Of a stretch of DNA of 34,034 nucleotides, positions 1 through 8,334 are shown in pieces. The stretch covers positions 1 to 34,034 of IMG/VR virus record IMGVR_UViG_3300037189_009263; one strand, given 5' to 3'. The position numbers and the translations under genes were made by a program. The stretch's first letter is position 1. Each line of letters opens with the position of its first letter. The notes under the pieces are model-generated. The model was not told where the DNA came from, ran no database searches, and saw only the letters and a program-made list of their open reading frames with translations. The stretch is from a virus.

Positions 1-2123
1 CCAGTCCCGAGGTGAGCAGGTAGCGCCGCACGATCAGCGAGAGCCAAAAACCCACGACCATAAACAGTATTAGGCGTAGCAGCAATCGAAGTAAGGTCCG
101 TATCTAAAGGTTGATAAATAGATTCTGCGGTTGCTGATGTTAGATACGCTGTGAGTACTCCAGGAATTACGAACGCATTAGAGTCTTGAGTTGCAGCTGT
201 GCCTAATTCAAGCTTTGTGCGCGCACCAGCTGCGTCAGCGAGAGCCAAAAAACCACGGCCATAAACGGTATTAGGAGTGGCTGCGATTGAAGTAAGATCT
301 GTGTCTAATGGCTGATACCCAGAAGATGCTGCAGAGGTCGTCAAATAAGAAGTTAAAGCCGAAGAAAGTTCCGCAGCGGTCGTATAAGTTGGGTGTGGAT
401 CCACTGCCGATTCATGTGTTGATATGGCAGAAGCTACTGCGCCAGCAGTCTCGAAAGCGCCAGTGTTTTGAGTTGCGGCGGTGCCAAGTCCAAGCTTTGT
501 GCGCGCACCTGTTGCATCGGTTAAGGCCAGGAAACCGCGACCGTAGACGGTATTGGGCGTGGCTGCAATCGAGGTTAAATCCGTATCTAATGGTTGGTAA
601 GAAGACGCTGCAGTAGAGGACGTAAGGTAGGGAGATAATGCTGATGTTAGTTCGGCTGCTGTTGTGTAGGTCGGATGCGGATCTCCTGCAGCAGCATGTG
701 CTGCAACTGCTCCGGCCGCTTCAAATGCAGCACTACTTTGTGTCGCAGCTGTTCCTAGCTCAAGTTTTGTACGCGCTCCAGAGGCGTCGGTTAAGGCTAA
801 GAATCCACGGCCAAATACAGTGTTAGGAGTAGCTGCAATAGACGTAAGATCAGTGTCAAGGGGTTGATACGAAGAAGACGCTGTAGAGGTAGTAAGGTAA
901 GGAGAAAGCGCTGAGGAAAGCTCGGCTGCTGTAGTATATGCAGGGTGGGGATCGGGAGCGGAGGCGTGTGCCGCTACAGCACCAGCTGCTTCAAATGCTG
1001 ACGTGGACTGTGTTGCAGCCGTACCGAGATTAAGGGCAGTAACTGCTGCTGATAGCTCCACAGCGGTTGTATACGTTGGGTGTGGATCAGGCAGGGCTTC
1101 GTGGGCTGTAACTGCTGCTGCGAGTTCAGCTGCTGTGGTATATCCTGGGTGAGGATCTCCAGCTGCGGCGTGAGCAGCGACTGCACCGGCAGCTTCAAAT
1201 GCGCCAGTATTCTGGGTGGCAGCTGACCCTAATCCAAGATTTGTTCTAGCTGTTGCGGCAGTAGCGGTTAATTCTGATAAGTTATTCGCAGCAAGAAGAT
1301 CACCACCACCACCGCCACCACCAGCTGGGGTTGCCCAGGTACCATCTCCGCGCAAGTAGGTCGTACCAGACGGTGTGCCGGTACCGAGCAATCCAAGCAT
1401 TGCAGCGTTATTAGCCAACTCTAGAAGCGCCCGACCATAGACAGTAGTGGAGAGTCCAGCGATGGCTGTCAGATCGGAATCAAGGGGTTGATAAGCCGCA
1501 AGAGCTGCCGTGAGTTCAGCTGCCGTAGTATACGTTGGGTGTGGATCAGCTGCTCCGGTGTGGGCAGCGAGCGCTGCAGAAGCCGTGCCAGCAGCATCAA
1601 AGGCTGCAGTAGAAGAGAGCGCTGCAGATCCTAATTCGGCTGCAGTTCTAAGTGCTGCTGCATTCGCAAGTGTAAGCAGGGCTCTACCGAAGACGCTTGT
1701 AGAAAGCTGAGAAATTGCTGTAAGATCTGAGTCAAGTGGTTGTCCACCCAGGTTTGCCAGAGCCGTTGCCGGATTAGCGACATCTGTCAAGTTATTAGCT
1801 GATATCAGGTCTCCAGACCCATCGCCCGCATTAATAGTGACTGTGACCTCACCACCAGATGCATCAGTTACATTTACACCAGTACCGACAAAGTTAAGTG
1901 ATGTTGCTGAAGATAGAACAGTTGTACCTTCGTCTTCTACTTTAACTCCGATAGTAGCAGACTGTTCCGAGGTTAAATATGGAAGATCATTCCAAGCAGT
2001 TATGCCATTGCCTATTTTTAACTTGTTAGCTGTCTTATTCCAGCCAAGTTCTCCATCCGAGAGAACAGGGTTTACGGCATTCCACTGCGCTTCAGTGCCT
2101 CTTCTGATTCTAATCTTACTCAC
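1..2123 (-). CDS. Repeat-built tail fibre protein, C-terminus beyond window
   Basis: This open frame begins at a GTG (2123-2121) that overlaps the TGA of the upstream 277-aa gene (GTGA overlap) and runs without a stop to the left edge, giving about 707 visible codons. The first 45 residues (SKIRIRRGTEAQWNAVNP, then DGELGWN, LKIGNG and AWNDLPYL) match the small N-terminal head of Mtd-like and other phage fibres. After a Ser/Gly linker come repeats with two alternating motifs, QPLDTDLTSIAATP followed by YGRGFLAL (near 1740, 1490, 860, 595, 312 and 112) and DPHPTYTTAAEL (near 1545, 1150, 1085, 945, 680 and 395). Such repeats form trimeric beta-rich shafts. The receptor-binding tip should lie outside the window. 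Role: host recognition at the tail or baseplate. The fold class is a confident call; the exact position on the virion is inferred. Confidence 0.85.
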   Translation of the reverse strand, partial: MSKIRIRRGTEAQWNAVNPVLSDGELGWNKTANKLKIGNGITAWNDLPYLTSEQSATIGVKVEDEGTTVLSSATSLNFVGTGVNVTDASGGEVTVTINAGDGSGDLISANNLTDVANPATALANLGGQPLDSDLTAISQLSTSVFGRALLTLANAAALRTAAELGSAALSSTAAFDAAGTASAALAAHTGAADPHPTYTTAAELTAALAAYQPLDSDLTAIAGLSTTVYGRALLELANNAAMLGLLGTGTPSGTTYLRGDGTWATPAGGGGGGGDLLAANNLSELTATAATARTNLGLGSAATQNTGAFEAAGAVAAHAAAGDPHPGYTTAAELAAAVTAHEALPDPHPTYTTAVELSAAVTALNLGTAATQSTSAFEAAGAVAAHASAPDPHPAYTTAAELSSALSPYLTTSTASSSYQPLDTDLTSIAATPNTVFGRGFLALTDASGARTKLELGTAATQSSAAFEAAGAVAAHAAAGDPHPTYTTAAELTSALSPYLTSSTAASSYQPLDTDLTSIAATPNTVYGRGFLALTDATGARTKLGLGTAATQNTGAFETAGAVASAISTHESAVDPHPTYTTAAELSSALTSYLTTSAASSGYQPLDTDLTSIAATPNTVYGRGFLALADAAGARTKLELGTAATQDSNAFVIPGVLTAYLTSATAESIYQPLDTDLTSIAATPNTVYGRGFLALADRAALPAHLGT

Positions 2124-2953
2124 GGAGCGCCTCCATCGATATCGGTTGGGGATTCTGCTACGTACACGACATCAGTAGCACTACCAACGGATCCCGAAAT
2201 TCTTAACCTGTATTTATAGCCTACTTCCCAGTATACCAGATCTGGTTCTCCATATACTGGTGTTGCATCATTGGACGGCATGTAGATAATGACTATGCCA
2301 CTTGTTGAGTCTGAAGCGACGATCGTCGTTACATCCTCCCAGCGAGCCATACCTCTACCAACTGTTTTGCGTTGTACTCTGAAATAATCAGAAGACACAA
2401 AGTTAGCTGCAATAATAGTATTGAAAGTTATTTCGATTCTTCCCTCATTATAAGAAGAAGAAACGTAATAAGCCTCATCTGCAGTAGGGACTATAGAGGC
2501 TATTCTTAGATCAGTGTCTGAAGAAACTACTATTGCAGTAGTTAAATCTACAGCGGTAATATCTCTAATAGAAACATCTTCTATAACTACAGGAACTTCT
2601 ACCGGCACTTGTTCCGTTACATCAATAGTGGTATCGGTTGGTGTAGTGAATGTTACTTGCGACATAGCAATAACTTCTTGGTAAGGCGTCTTAAGTCCGC
2701 TGATACTTAAAATGTAATCAGTATCGCCCACCAATGCGTTTGCGTAATAAAGGGTTAACGTCCTAGAGATAGAATCATAATCTCTTAGTACGTTAATGGT
2801 CTCGAATGGATCAGCAACGGGTGAGGGTGTCGCGCCATCTATAGCCAAATCAAAATTATTATTAATCAGCGTATCTATATCAACAGTCAAAGATAGCTTG
2901 ATCTTAATGAATCCCGTGGCTATGGTTAGGCCTTGCACTATATTAATCGGCAT
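2120..2953 (-). CDS. Virion structural protein, beta-rich, 277 aa
   Basis: I do not recognise the family. The protein is rich in Thr, Val, Ile and Asp with almost no Cys, and alternates short hydrophobic strands with turns, as expected for Ig-like or fibronectin-like beta domains. A Thr/Val/Pro linker near residues 105-125 (TDTTIDVTEQVPVEVPVV) separates two halves. It starts at an ATG with an AGAGG ribosome-binding site and is the first gene after the capsid terminator. Its TGA overlaps the GTG of the tail fibre, so the two are probably translationally coupled. A fibre connector or adaptor would fit this context. The structural call rests on context and composition only. Confidence 0.6.
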   Translation of the reverse strand: MPINIVQGLTIATGFIKIKLSLTVDIDTLINNNFDLAIDGATPSPVADPFETINVLRDYDSISRTLTLYYANALVGDTDYILSISGLKTPYQEVIAMSQVTFTTPTDTTIDVTEQVPVEVPVVIEDVSIRDITAVDLTTAIVVSSDTDLRIASIVPTADEAYYVSSSYNEGRIEITFNTIIAANFVSSDYFRVQRKTVGRGMARWEDVTTIVASDSTSGIVIIYMPSNDATPVYGEPDLVYWEVGYKYRLRISGSVGSATDVVYVAESPTDIDGGAP

Positions 2954-3005
2954 AAGGTAACCTCTCGGAACAGTTCTATAGAAATAGTAACGTCATAAAA
3001 GCAAA

Positions 3006-3030
3006 AGACCCACCCCATAGGGGTAGGTCT
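3006..3030 (-). terminator. Intrinsic terminator after the capsid gene
   Basis: An 11-position inverted repeat (one C/A mismatch) with loop ATA lies 31 bp past the stop codon of the capsid gene. On the minus strand it is followed by CTTTTGCTTTT. It would end or attenuate the head operon and separate strong capsid expression from the fibre genes. The T-tract is interrupted, so read-through is likely. Confidence 0.7.
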
Positions 3031-3060
3031 CTCGCTTGTTTTATGTATAGTATCAGACTA

Positions 3061-4113
3061 TCAGGAGACAGCCTTTGTAAGCTGGATGTCGTGGCTAGCC
3101 GAGAGACGAACGTTCTTAGCAACCGTGATACCCTCACCATCGCCCATGGCGATGATGTCGTAGCGCTCCTTCATCTTCATGTAGCGGATGTCGCGAGTCT
3201 GATCGTTCCAGTCATCGACGCTCATGTCGTCCTTGACTAGAAGAGTACCAACCTCGTTGCGATCCAACAGGAAGACATCCGACTTAGCGGCAGTTGCGCC
3301 AACCTTAGCTGTAAAGCTTACGAATGGCGAAAGAATCACGTTAAGGCCGAATGGGGCGGTTGAGCCAAGTACGCCGGACTTTGAGCCGAGGCTCTGGTTC
3401 CAACCAAGGGGTGGGGCACCCAATGGAGCGTGGAATGGAGCCGAACGAAGGAAGATCGACCACATAAGTGGGTGGAGGATGAAGTCGGTTGGGACGTGGT
3501 TCTCAGCGTGGAGAACAGCGGCCATCTCGATAACATCTTCCCAAGCCAGCGTTAGGTTGGCGGTACCAACTGGGCCAAGACCCGTGGTGTCGTCGTAGCT
3601 ACCACTGTCGTTGTCGAAAACGATAGTAGCGGCGTCCTTGAAACGCTGAAGAGCGATCTGCTCCTTGAGACGAGCCATAGCACGACCTGCAGCGCGAACA
3701 TGAAGACCAACAATGTCCCAAAGTGAGTCAGTTACTACTTCCTCGGTGAAAGCTACCTTTACACCTTTCTTTGAGACCTTGCCTTCAATCTGCTTTGCGA
3801 AGACGAGTGCTTGCTCTGGATACTCTTGGCCCTCAGGAATTTCAGCAGCCTGAAGGGCGTTGACGGCGGGAAACTCTAGTGAGCGACCCTTGGACAGACG
3901 GACCGTGCTTAGCAAAGGCGTTACAAGAAATTCTGGCTCAGCGGCTTCCTTAAGAGTGCGTGAAATCACCTTTGGAAAAAGGATCGCGGCATCAGGTGTA
4001 GCAAAAGCTTCCTTGATAGTCACACGAGTATCCTCGTTTACAAAGCCATCTTCTTGTAGCGCCGCCTCCCACGATTCGGCTCTATTTAACAGTTCCTCGA
4101 TATTTTTTGACAT
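3061..4113 (-). CDS. Major capsid protein, HK97-fold
   Basis: The 350-aa product has the layout of an HK97-type major capsid protein. It has a helical N-terminus (MSKNIEELLNRAESWEAAL), then LFPKVISRTLKEAAEP, a P-domain-like helix with KEQIALQRFKDAATIVFD, the stretch VPTDFILHPLMWSIFLRSAP, and a C-terminal region RDIRYMKMKERYDIIAMG typical of capsid cores near the end. There is no long delta domain, which fits scaffolding supplied by the separate protease-scaffold protein upstream. The start ATG has a perfect AGGAGG 14 nt upstream, one of the strongest sites in the left arm, and a terminator follows, as expected for the most abundant virion protein. Icosahedral shell subunit; no Cys residues are visible. 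Confidence 0.85.
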   Translation of the reverse strand: MSKNIEELLNRAESWEAALQEDGFVNEDTRVTIKEAFATPDAAILFPKVISRTLKEAAEPEFLVTPLLSTVRLSKGRSLEFPAVNALQAAEIPEGQEYPEQALVFAKQIEGKVSKKGVKVAFTEEVVTDSLWDIVGLHVRAAGRAMARLKEQIALQRFKDAATIVFDNDSGSYDDTTGLGPVGTANLTLAWEDVIEMAAVLHAENHVPTDFILHPLMWSIFLRSAPFHAPLGAPPLGWNQSLGSKSGVLGSTAPFGLNVILSPFVSFTAKVGATAAKSDVFLLDRNEVGTLLVKDDMSVDDWNDQTRDIRYMKMKERYDIIAMGDGEGITVAKNVRLSASHDIQLTKAVS

Positions 4114-4139
4114 TCTTAAAGAAAGCCTCCTACTAGAAA

Positions 4140-4895
4140 TTACAGGGTAAGTGAAACGCGTACAGCACCAGTTACGTAAGCAACGTCGAGGTTGCCGCGG
4201 ATACCGAGCTTGCCATTGTATGTACCAGGCTTTGTTAGTTCAAAAACCTTCTTCAGAGCGCCTGGATCTGAAGGAAGCTGCATGTAGCTCAAAAGGCCAT
4301 CGTCAAAGTTCGTAGCGAACTTCTCAACTTCGATGACTTTACCAACCTGAACATAGTGTGGGTCGGTGCCAAGAGTCATCTTGACTGGACGACCGATATT
4401 GTCAGCTCTAACAACATCGCCAACGGCGAGGTCATCGTTAACCGCAGCAACCGTTGGCCACTCTACATAACCGTGCGTGATCCAACCGGCACCCTGAGAC
4501 GTACCCTTATCGAAAGGACGATAGAGGTCATACTGAGCGCAGCCGATAGGAATCGAACGAGCAGCAACTGAAACTGTGTCTGTCGATCCAGTCGTTGACG
4601 TAGGTGTAGCACCTGTGTCAGCTGGAGCGAAGTTTGCCATTACATCTCCCCAGTTCTGCACCGAAGAAGTACCATTGGCTGGTACGATACGAGCGTCACC
4701 GGCTGAATCAGCCTTTACTGAGAGGATGGTACCCTTTGTGATAACGATCTCGAAACGATCGTCCTCTGTGTCGGAGTACAGTGTTGGAAGACCAACAGCT
4801 GGAAGCAGGTACGCAGCTGGGGCGATACCTTCTGAAACTACGAAGCGGCCTGAGCCACCTCTGTGATATACCTTGCGGAATTTTGCTAGACTCAT
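4140..4895 (-). CDS. Probable head decoration or capsid-associated protein
   Basis: This 251-aa protein lies between the protease-scaffold gene and the capsid gene, the usual place for a decoration or cement protein. It contains a Gly/Ser/Thr-rich middle (TGATPTSTTGSTDTVSVAA, residues ~93-112) between beta-rich segments, and a motif YVEWPTVAAVNDDLAVGDVV followed by KVIEVEKFATNFDDGLLSYM, reminiscent of small barrel domains in phage head proteins. It begins at an ATG with AAGGAG, and 13 bp separate it from the upstream gene. The decoration role is inferred from position; a structural role seems safe. Confidence 0.6.
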   Translation of the reverse strand: MSLAKFRKVYHRGGSGRFVVSEGIAPAAYLLPAVGLPTLYSDTEDDRFEIVITKGTILSVKADSAGDARIVPANGTSSVQNWGDVMANFAPADTGATPTSTTGSTDTVSVAARSIPIGCAQYDLYRPFDKGTSQGAGWITHGYVEWPTVAAVNDDLAVGDVVRADNIGRPVKMTLGTDPHYVQVGKVIEVEKFATNFDDGLLSYMQLPSDPGALKKVFELTKPGTYNGKLGIRGNLDVAYVTGAVRVSLTL

Positions 4896-4908
4896 TTAAA
4901 TCTCCTTA

Positions 4909-6573
4909 TCAAGCTGGGCGACGGCCCATGAGTACGTCAGTAAACAGATCGACAGCCTTCTCTTCAGCTGTCTTAGCAGGAACTTTGTCATCTGTAGTTA
5001 CATCCACGATACCCTCTTCGCCAGTAGCAAAGGCTCTGTACGTGCTGTTACCGAGATCAGCAAGTGACTCGGTGCTCAACGAAGGCATTGGGCGGAACTG
5101 ATGAAGGTCCTTTAGCGAATCAGCAAGCGATGAAGCTGAACGAGCGACATGGTCTTGAAGTGCTTCGGCACGCTCCGTAGCGGAAACGATACCAAGATCA
5201 ATCTTCTTGTCCACGACTCTTTCAGCAAGCATCTTATGCATGATGGTCTTTAGCTGCTTATTTTCGTTGACGACTCTTTCGTACTGGGCCTGAAGCTCAG
5301 CAGTATCTACACCAGCGGACTCTTCAGTCTCTTGTGTTTCTTCTGAGAGTTGCTCTTCTTGTGTAGCTTCGCCATCAACGGGTTGAACCTCTTCGCCAGG
5401 AGCTTCGGAATCACTTGCATCAGAACCATTTAGATCTGACTGGTCTTCCTCTACTTCTGACTCTTCTGATTCAACTTCTTCTGTCGAGTCAACCTCTGCT
5501 GTGGTTTCCTCTTCGACTTCTTCTGATTCCTCGGTAACTTCATCCTCGGACTCTACGACTTCAGAGGACTCAGTTGATTCCTCTTCAACTTCCGAAGAAG
5601 TTGCAAGATCGTCGCTAAGCTGTTCTACGACAGCCGCGATATCAAGATCTTCAACTTCATTCTCAATTGCTTCTGGCATTTCTTTCTCCTCAGCAGTTTG
5701 ATCGACAACATTAACATCAGTCTGAGCTGATGCTTCGTTAGACATAGTAGTAATGTTTACATCATTTGTAATGTTTTCTATAATTTTATCAGATTGATAA
5801 TCATGTATAGCACTTACAGAGAGCCAAGTACCTTTTAGATTGGTATAAGTGAAATGTGCGTCCTTTTTCTTCATTCCCTCAAGAATGTTAATAGGATCGT
5901 GATTTTCACCAAACTCCATGATGCTTTCATTGTTCATATCCAACGAATAGATCTTAGCGGAACGAACCCAACCCTCATTCTCAGCTCCACCGGATGAAGG
6001 TAGAACCATCGAACGTTGATCGGCTGGTACGTTCACAAAAGAGTATTCGCGGAAACTTAACCCGCCCAATTCAAAAGTAGCAAGCTTCCCATTATACACT
6101 TTTCCTCTTTGGTGCTTACATGGAGCACCTGGGCCCTTGCTCTCAGCCCAGTCAGTTGAACAAATAGAGCACTTGGCCGACTTAGCACTTCCGCCAACAG
6201 AGCCGGTCATGTAGCGCTGATCCAAAACCCTTTGGATAGCTTCTGGATCTGTAATTGCAATCTGCAAACGAGTAAAAGGAGTTCCGTCAGATTCTTTGTC
6301 CATGCGAGCAGCCATAACGCGCCCAAGCGGATGAACATCGGTATCGTGATTAATAAGGATTGGCTTTGGATATGGGGACACCCAAGAAGAAACAGCCTCG
6401 GCTAATGCTGGTCCGCTGTAGAAGTTGTAGTTAGCCGTTAGACCTTCATGAATAGCGGCCATCTCGATAATGAGCTTGTGCCTCTCAGCAACAGCGCTTT
6501 CGGAATAGTTAAATACACTTTCACTTACATCTGGTAATTCTATTGTTGTATTTTCTACAAACTCAAAAGCCAT
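4909..6573 (-). CDS. Capsid maturation protease fused to scaffold
   Basis: This 554-aa two-part protein is a protease-scaffold fusion. Residues ~1-215 look like a prohead serine protease: PILINHDTDVHPLGRV supplies a His, and YMTGSVGGSAKSAK the likely catalytic Ser region. An inserted Cys cluster (CSIC, then PCKH 14 residues later) could bind zinc. Residues ~300-420 are a very acidic Glu/Asp/Ser/Thr-rich stretch, followed by a helix (AELQAQYERVVNENKQLKTI) and a C-terminal tail ending LMGRRPA, typical of scaffold domains. It would direct shell assembly and then cleave itself and the capsid N-terminus. It is followed after 13 bp by the decoration-like gene and then by the capsid gene. Start ATG with AAGGAG. 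Catalytic residue assignment is tentative. Confidence 0.75.
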   Translation of the reverse strand: MAFEFVENTTIELPDVSESVFNYSESAVAERHKLIIEMAAIHEGLTANYNFYSGPALAEAVSSWVSPYPKPILINHDTDVHPLGRVMAARMDKESDGTPFTRLQIAITDPEAIQRVLDQRYMTGSVGGSAKSAKCSICSTDWAESKGPGAPCKHQRGKVYNGKLATFELGGLSFREYSFVNVPADQRSMVLPSSGGAENEGWVRSAKIYSLDMNNESIMEFGENHDPINILEGMKKKDAHFTYTNLKGTWLSVSAIHDYQSDKIIENITNDVNITTMSNEASAQTDVNVVDQTAEEKEMPEAIENEVEDLDIAAVVEQLSDDLATSSEVEEESTESSEVVESEDEVTEESEEVEEETTAEVDSTEEVESEESEVEEDQSDLNGSDASDSEAPGEEVQPVDGEATQEEQLSEETQETEESAGVDTAELQAQYERVVNENKQLKTIMHKMLAERVVDKKIDLGIVSATERAEALQDHVARSASSLADSLKDLHQFRPMPSLSTESLADLGNSTYRAFATGEEGIVDVTTDDKVPAKTAEEKAVDLFTDVLMGRRPA

Positions 6574-6626
6574 TAGAAAATCTCCTTATCGAACTTGTTA
6601 AAATAGTAATATATACCTACAAAAAC

Positions 6627-7415
6627 TTAAACACTAATTGATTCAGTTAATTGGATATTAGGATTCCTTGAATCAAACCCAGCTCTTTTGTATTCAGCTA
6701 GAGTATGTTTGTGCATTGCATGGAATGCGTAGATGTTTGAGGCACAGTAGGATCTGAACCCTCTTTTGTGTAACGATCTAGCAAATCCTAGATCTTCGCC
6801 TTGTCTGTGCCAGATGTATCTAGTGGTGCGATAAACTTCTTTAGACATCATTTTTGCTGCCATGACAATATCTGCCTGAAAGAACGATCCCAGCTTTACT
6901 CTGGACTTATCTCTATACGCCTCAAAGCCTGGTTCGTCTTGCCACCACATAACGCTAGGATAATCTGTGTCATAAGGTGTCATATAAGACAGTGGGGATA
7001 CTACATCATAATATTCTGTAGCTTCAGATAAAAACATTAGAGTATCTGGATTCTCCAACAAGATATCGCTATCCAAAGAAAAATAGCAATCGAAATCATA
7101 GCAAGATGCTCTTTCCAGTAAAGAGTTTCTCAGCTCTACCATTACTTCGTACTTTTCGCCACTCCAATGTCTTTGACCATCTTTGTGAGTTGCGTGATTC
7201 AAATCCGCTCGGATAACCCCATCGAAAACAGATACCTCAGGGTGTGCTTCATGCCAGTCATAAAGCACTTGTTCCGTAGCTTCATCATCTTCTCCAAGCT
7301 CAAATATAAAACCTAGCTTACTGAGTGGATAGTTCTGGTTCTCTATGTATTTGAACCAGTCTTTCAATACCCAATCCCTTTTATAGACCGGACAACCGAT
7401 AAGTATAGATTTCAT
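6627..7415 (-). CDS. GT-A family glycosyltransferase
   Basis: The 262-aa product has a Rossmann-like start (MKSILIGCPVYKRDWVLKDW) typical of GT-A enzymes and a clear DxD motif in CYFSLDSDILLENP (D115, D117), which binds metal and sugar nucleotide. The C-terminal part, with HRQGEDLGFARSLHKRGFR, resembles the acceptor/base region (ED) of family 2-like transferases. It transfers a sugar from a nucleotide-sugar to an unknown acceptor. Its place between portal-proximal genes and the capsid protease suggests modification of virion proteins, though a host-surface target is possible. The ATG overlaps the stop of the upstream gene (ATGA). The ribosome-binding site is weak, so translation probably depends on coupling. 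Confidence 0.8.
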   Translation of the reverse strand: MKSILIGCPVYKRDWVLKDWFKYIENQNYPLSKLGFIFELGEDDEATEQVLYDWHEAHPEVSVFDGVIRADLNHATHKDGQRHWSGEKYEVMVELRNSLLERASCYDFDCYFSLDSDILLENPDTLMFLSEATEYYDVVSPLSYMTPYDTDYPSVMWWQDEPGFEAYRDKSRVKLGSFFQADIVMAAKMMSKEVYRTTRYIWHRQGEDLGFARSLHKRGFRSYCASNIYAFHAMHKHTLAEYKRAGFDSRNPNIQLTESISV

Positions 7416-7765
7416 AATATTTTCTTACCCCTGTCGTACCGTGCGTAAGCTACCTGTTTAGTTCTCATGGTGGTAACTGGCGCATCTAAAACATTTTCAT
7501 AAACTTTATGTAATGTAGGGGTAATACTAACACAATTAGTTTGATTAGATAATTCTTCCAAGCAAAGAGCTATTAATTGATTATCTGGCTCTGATATCTT
7601 CAATACGTGAAGAGCCTGACCAATGATGTAGAAACAGTCTTCAGTTAATTCAACGATATAGGTTTTCTTATCGCTGGCATAACCGTTAATGAATCCAAAG
7701 GCTGGAGTTACAGTAGAAGAAGTCCTCTCTGTTTCCGCTGTAATTCCAATACCTTCAGTACTCAT
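7412..7765 (-). CDS. Hypothetical protein, 117 aa
   Basis: No family recognised. I chose the ATG at 7765 because AGAGGG lies upstream at good spacing and it starts just after the TGA of the preceding gene (7769-7767). An upstream in-frame ATG at 7804 would overlap that gene by 38 bp. The protein has a Ser/Thr-rich N-terminus (MSTEGIGITAETERTSSTV), a predicted helical core with ISEPDNQLIALCLEELSNQ, and a basic end (ARYDRGKKIL). Its TGA overlaps the start of the glycosyltransferase gene, so the two are co-translated. Role unknown; head-operon context. Confidence 0.6.
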   Translation of the reverse strand: MSTEGIGITAETERTSSTVTPAFGFINGYASDKKTYIVELTEDCFYIIGQALHVLKISEPDNQLIALCLEELSNQTNCVSITPTLHKVYENVLDAPVTTMRTKQVAYARYDRGKKIL

Positions 7766-7766
7766 T

Positions 7767-8000
7767 TCAAACAATCCCTCTGTAATTGTAGATATAGCTT
7801 CCATCTTCTTTTTTTACCAGTTCATACTTATGAAGAAAGTGTCTTTTGTCTAAATTCAAATCTGGATGTTTAGCTTTTTTAGAACTTTCTTTTTCTTCAT
7901 AAAACACAACTTTGTTTACTTCTACAATATTCAGCATGATTTCGCCGTCTTTAGGACCACCATAAAACTGTATCTTTCGAGGAATCTCCTCTTTATTCAG
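7767..8000 (-). CDS. Small FYGGPKDGE-type protein, start uncertain
   Basis: The frame encodes KIQFYGGPKDGEIMLNIVEV followed later by HKYELVKKEDGSYIYNYRG. This is the F-x-GGP-x-DG ... Y ... G ... Y-x-Y-x-G layout of a short beta-rich family that I associate with actinophages. No ATG, GTG or TTG lies between the end of the upstream gene and the conserved part. The only in-frame candidates are CTG (8000-7998), ATT (7985-7983) or ATA (7973-7971). An AAAGAGGAG sits at 7994-7986. A TTG at 8129 would force a 130-bp out-of-frame overlap and is unlikely. The printed start is the CTG. Function unknown. Confidence 0.5.
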   Translation of the reverse strand: MNKEEIPRKIQFYGGPKDGEIMLNIVEVNKVVFYEEKESSKKAKHPDLNLDKRHFLHKYELVKKEDGSYIYNYRGIV

Positions 8001-8331
8001 AAACGCCTTCTTCCGGAGTTGAATCTGAAGGCTGAGGACTATTTGCCTTAGATGTCTTACGAGACTTAGCTGTCGAAGCTTCTGCATCGGCTGTCTCTTC
8101 TGTCTGGGTGGAAGTGGTGCTCTGCTCAAGCTTTTCCTCCAAGATATCGACCATGTATTGCATGTATTCCATTGCTAGGCGCATTTGATTATTATTTACT
8201 GCCGCCTTGAAACCGCGCTTTAGATCTGTATCTAGGTTAAATCCCTGACGACTGTTTACAAACGGATTTTGATCTGGTCGATATCCATGCTTTGGACCGA
8301 ATGTTTCTGGATCAATATTAAAAATCGACAT
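7993..8331 (-). CDS. Hypothetical head-region protein, 112 aa
   Basis: No family recognised. Residues 1-40 (MSIFNIDPETFGPKHGYRPD, then NPFVNSRQGFNLDTDLKRGF) look extended. Residues ~42-72 form an amphipathic helix (MRLAMEYMQYMVDILEEKLEQ), and the last 40 residues are disordered and rich in Thr, Ser, Ala and Glu. ATG with AAGGAG at good spacing. It lies 3 bp after the portal stop and belongs to the same transcript. A portal-associated or scaffold-accessory role is possible but not shown. Confidence 0.65.
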   Translation of the reverse strand: MSIFNIDPETFGPKHGYRPDQNPFVNSRQGFNLDTDLKRGFKAAVNNNQMRLAMEYMQYMVDILEEKLEQSTTSTQTEETADAEASTAKSRKTSKANSPQPSDSTPEEGVSE

Positions 8332-8334
8332 ATA

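Noticed and set aside
1-2123. Plus-strand frames in the fibre region, for example 308-616 and 1510-1710
   Set aside because: They are shadows of the repeat-built fibre read on the minus strand; their Leu/Gln/Arg- or Ala/Ser-rich sequences follow the repeat period.
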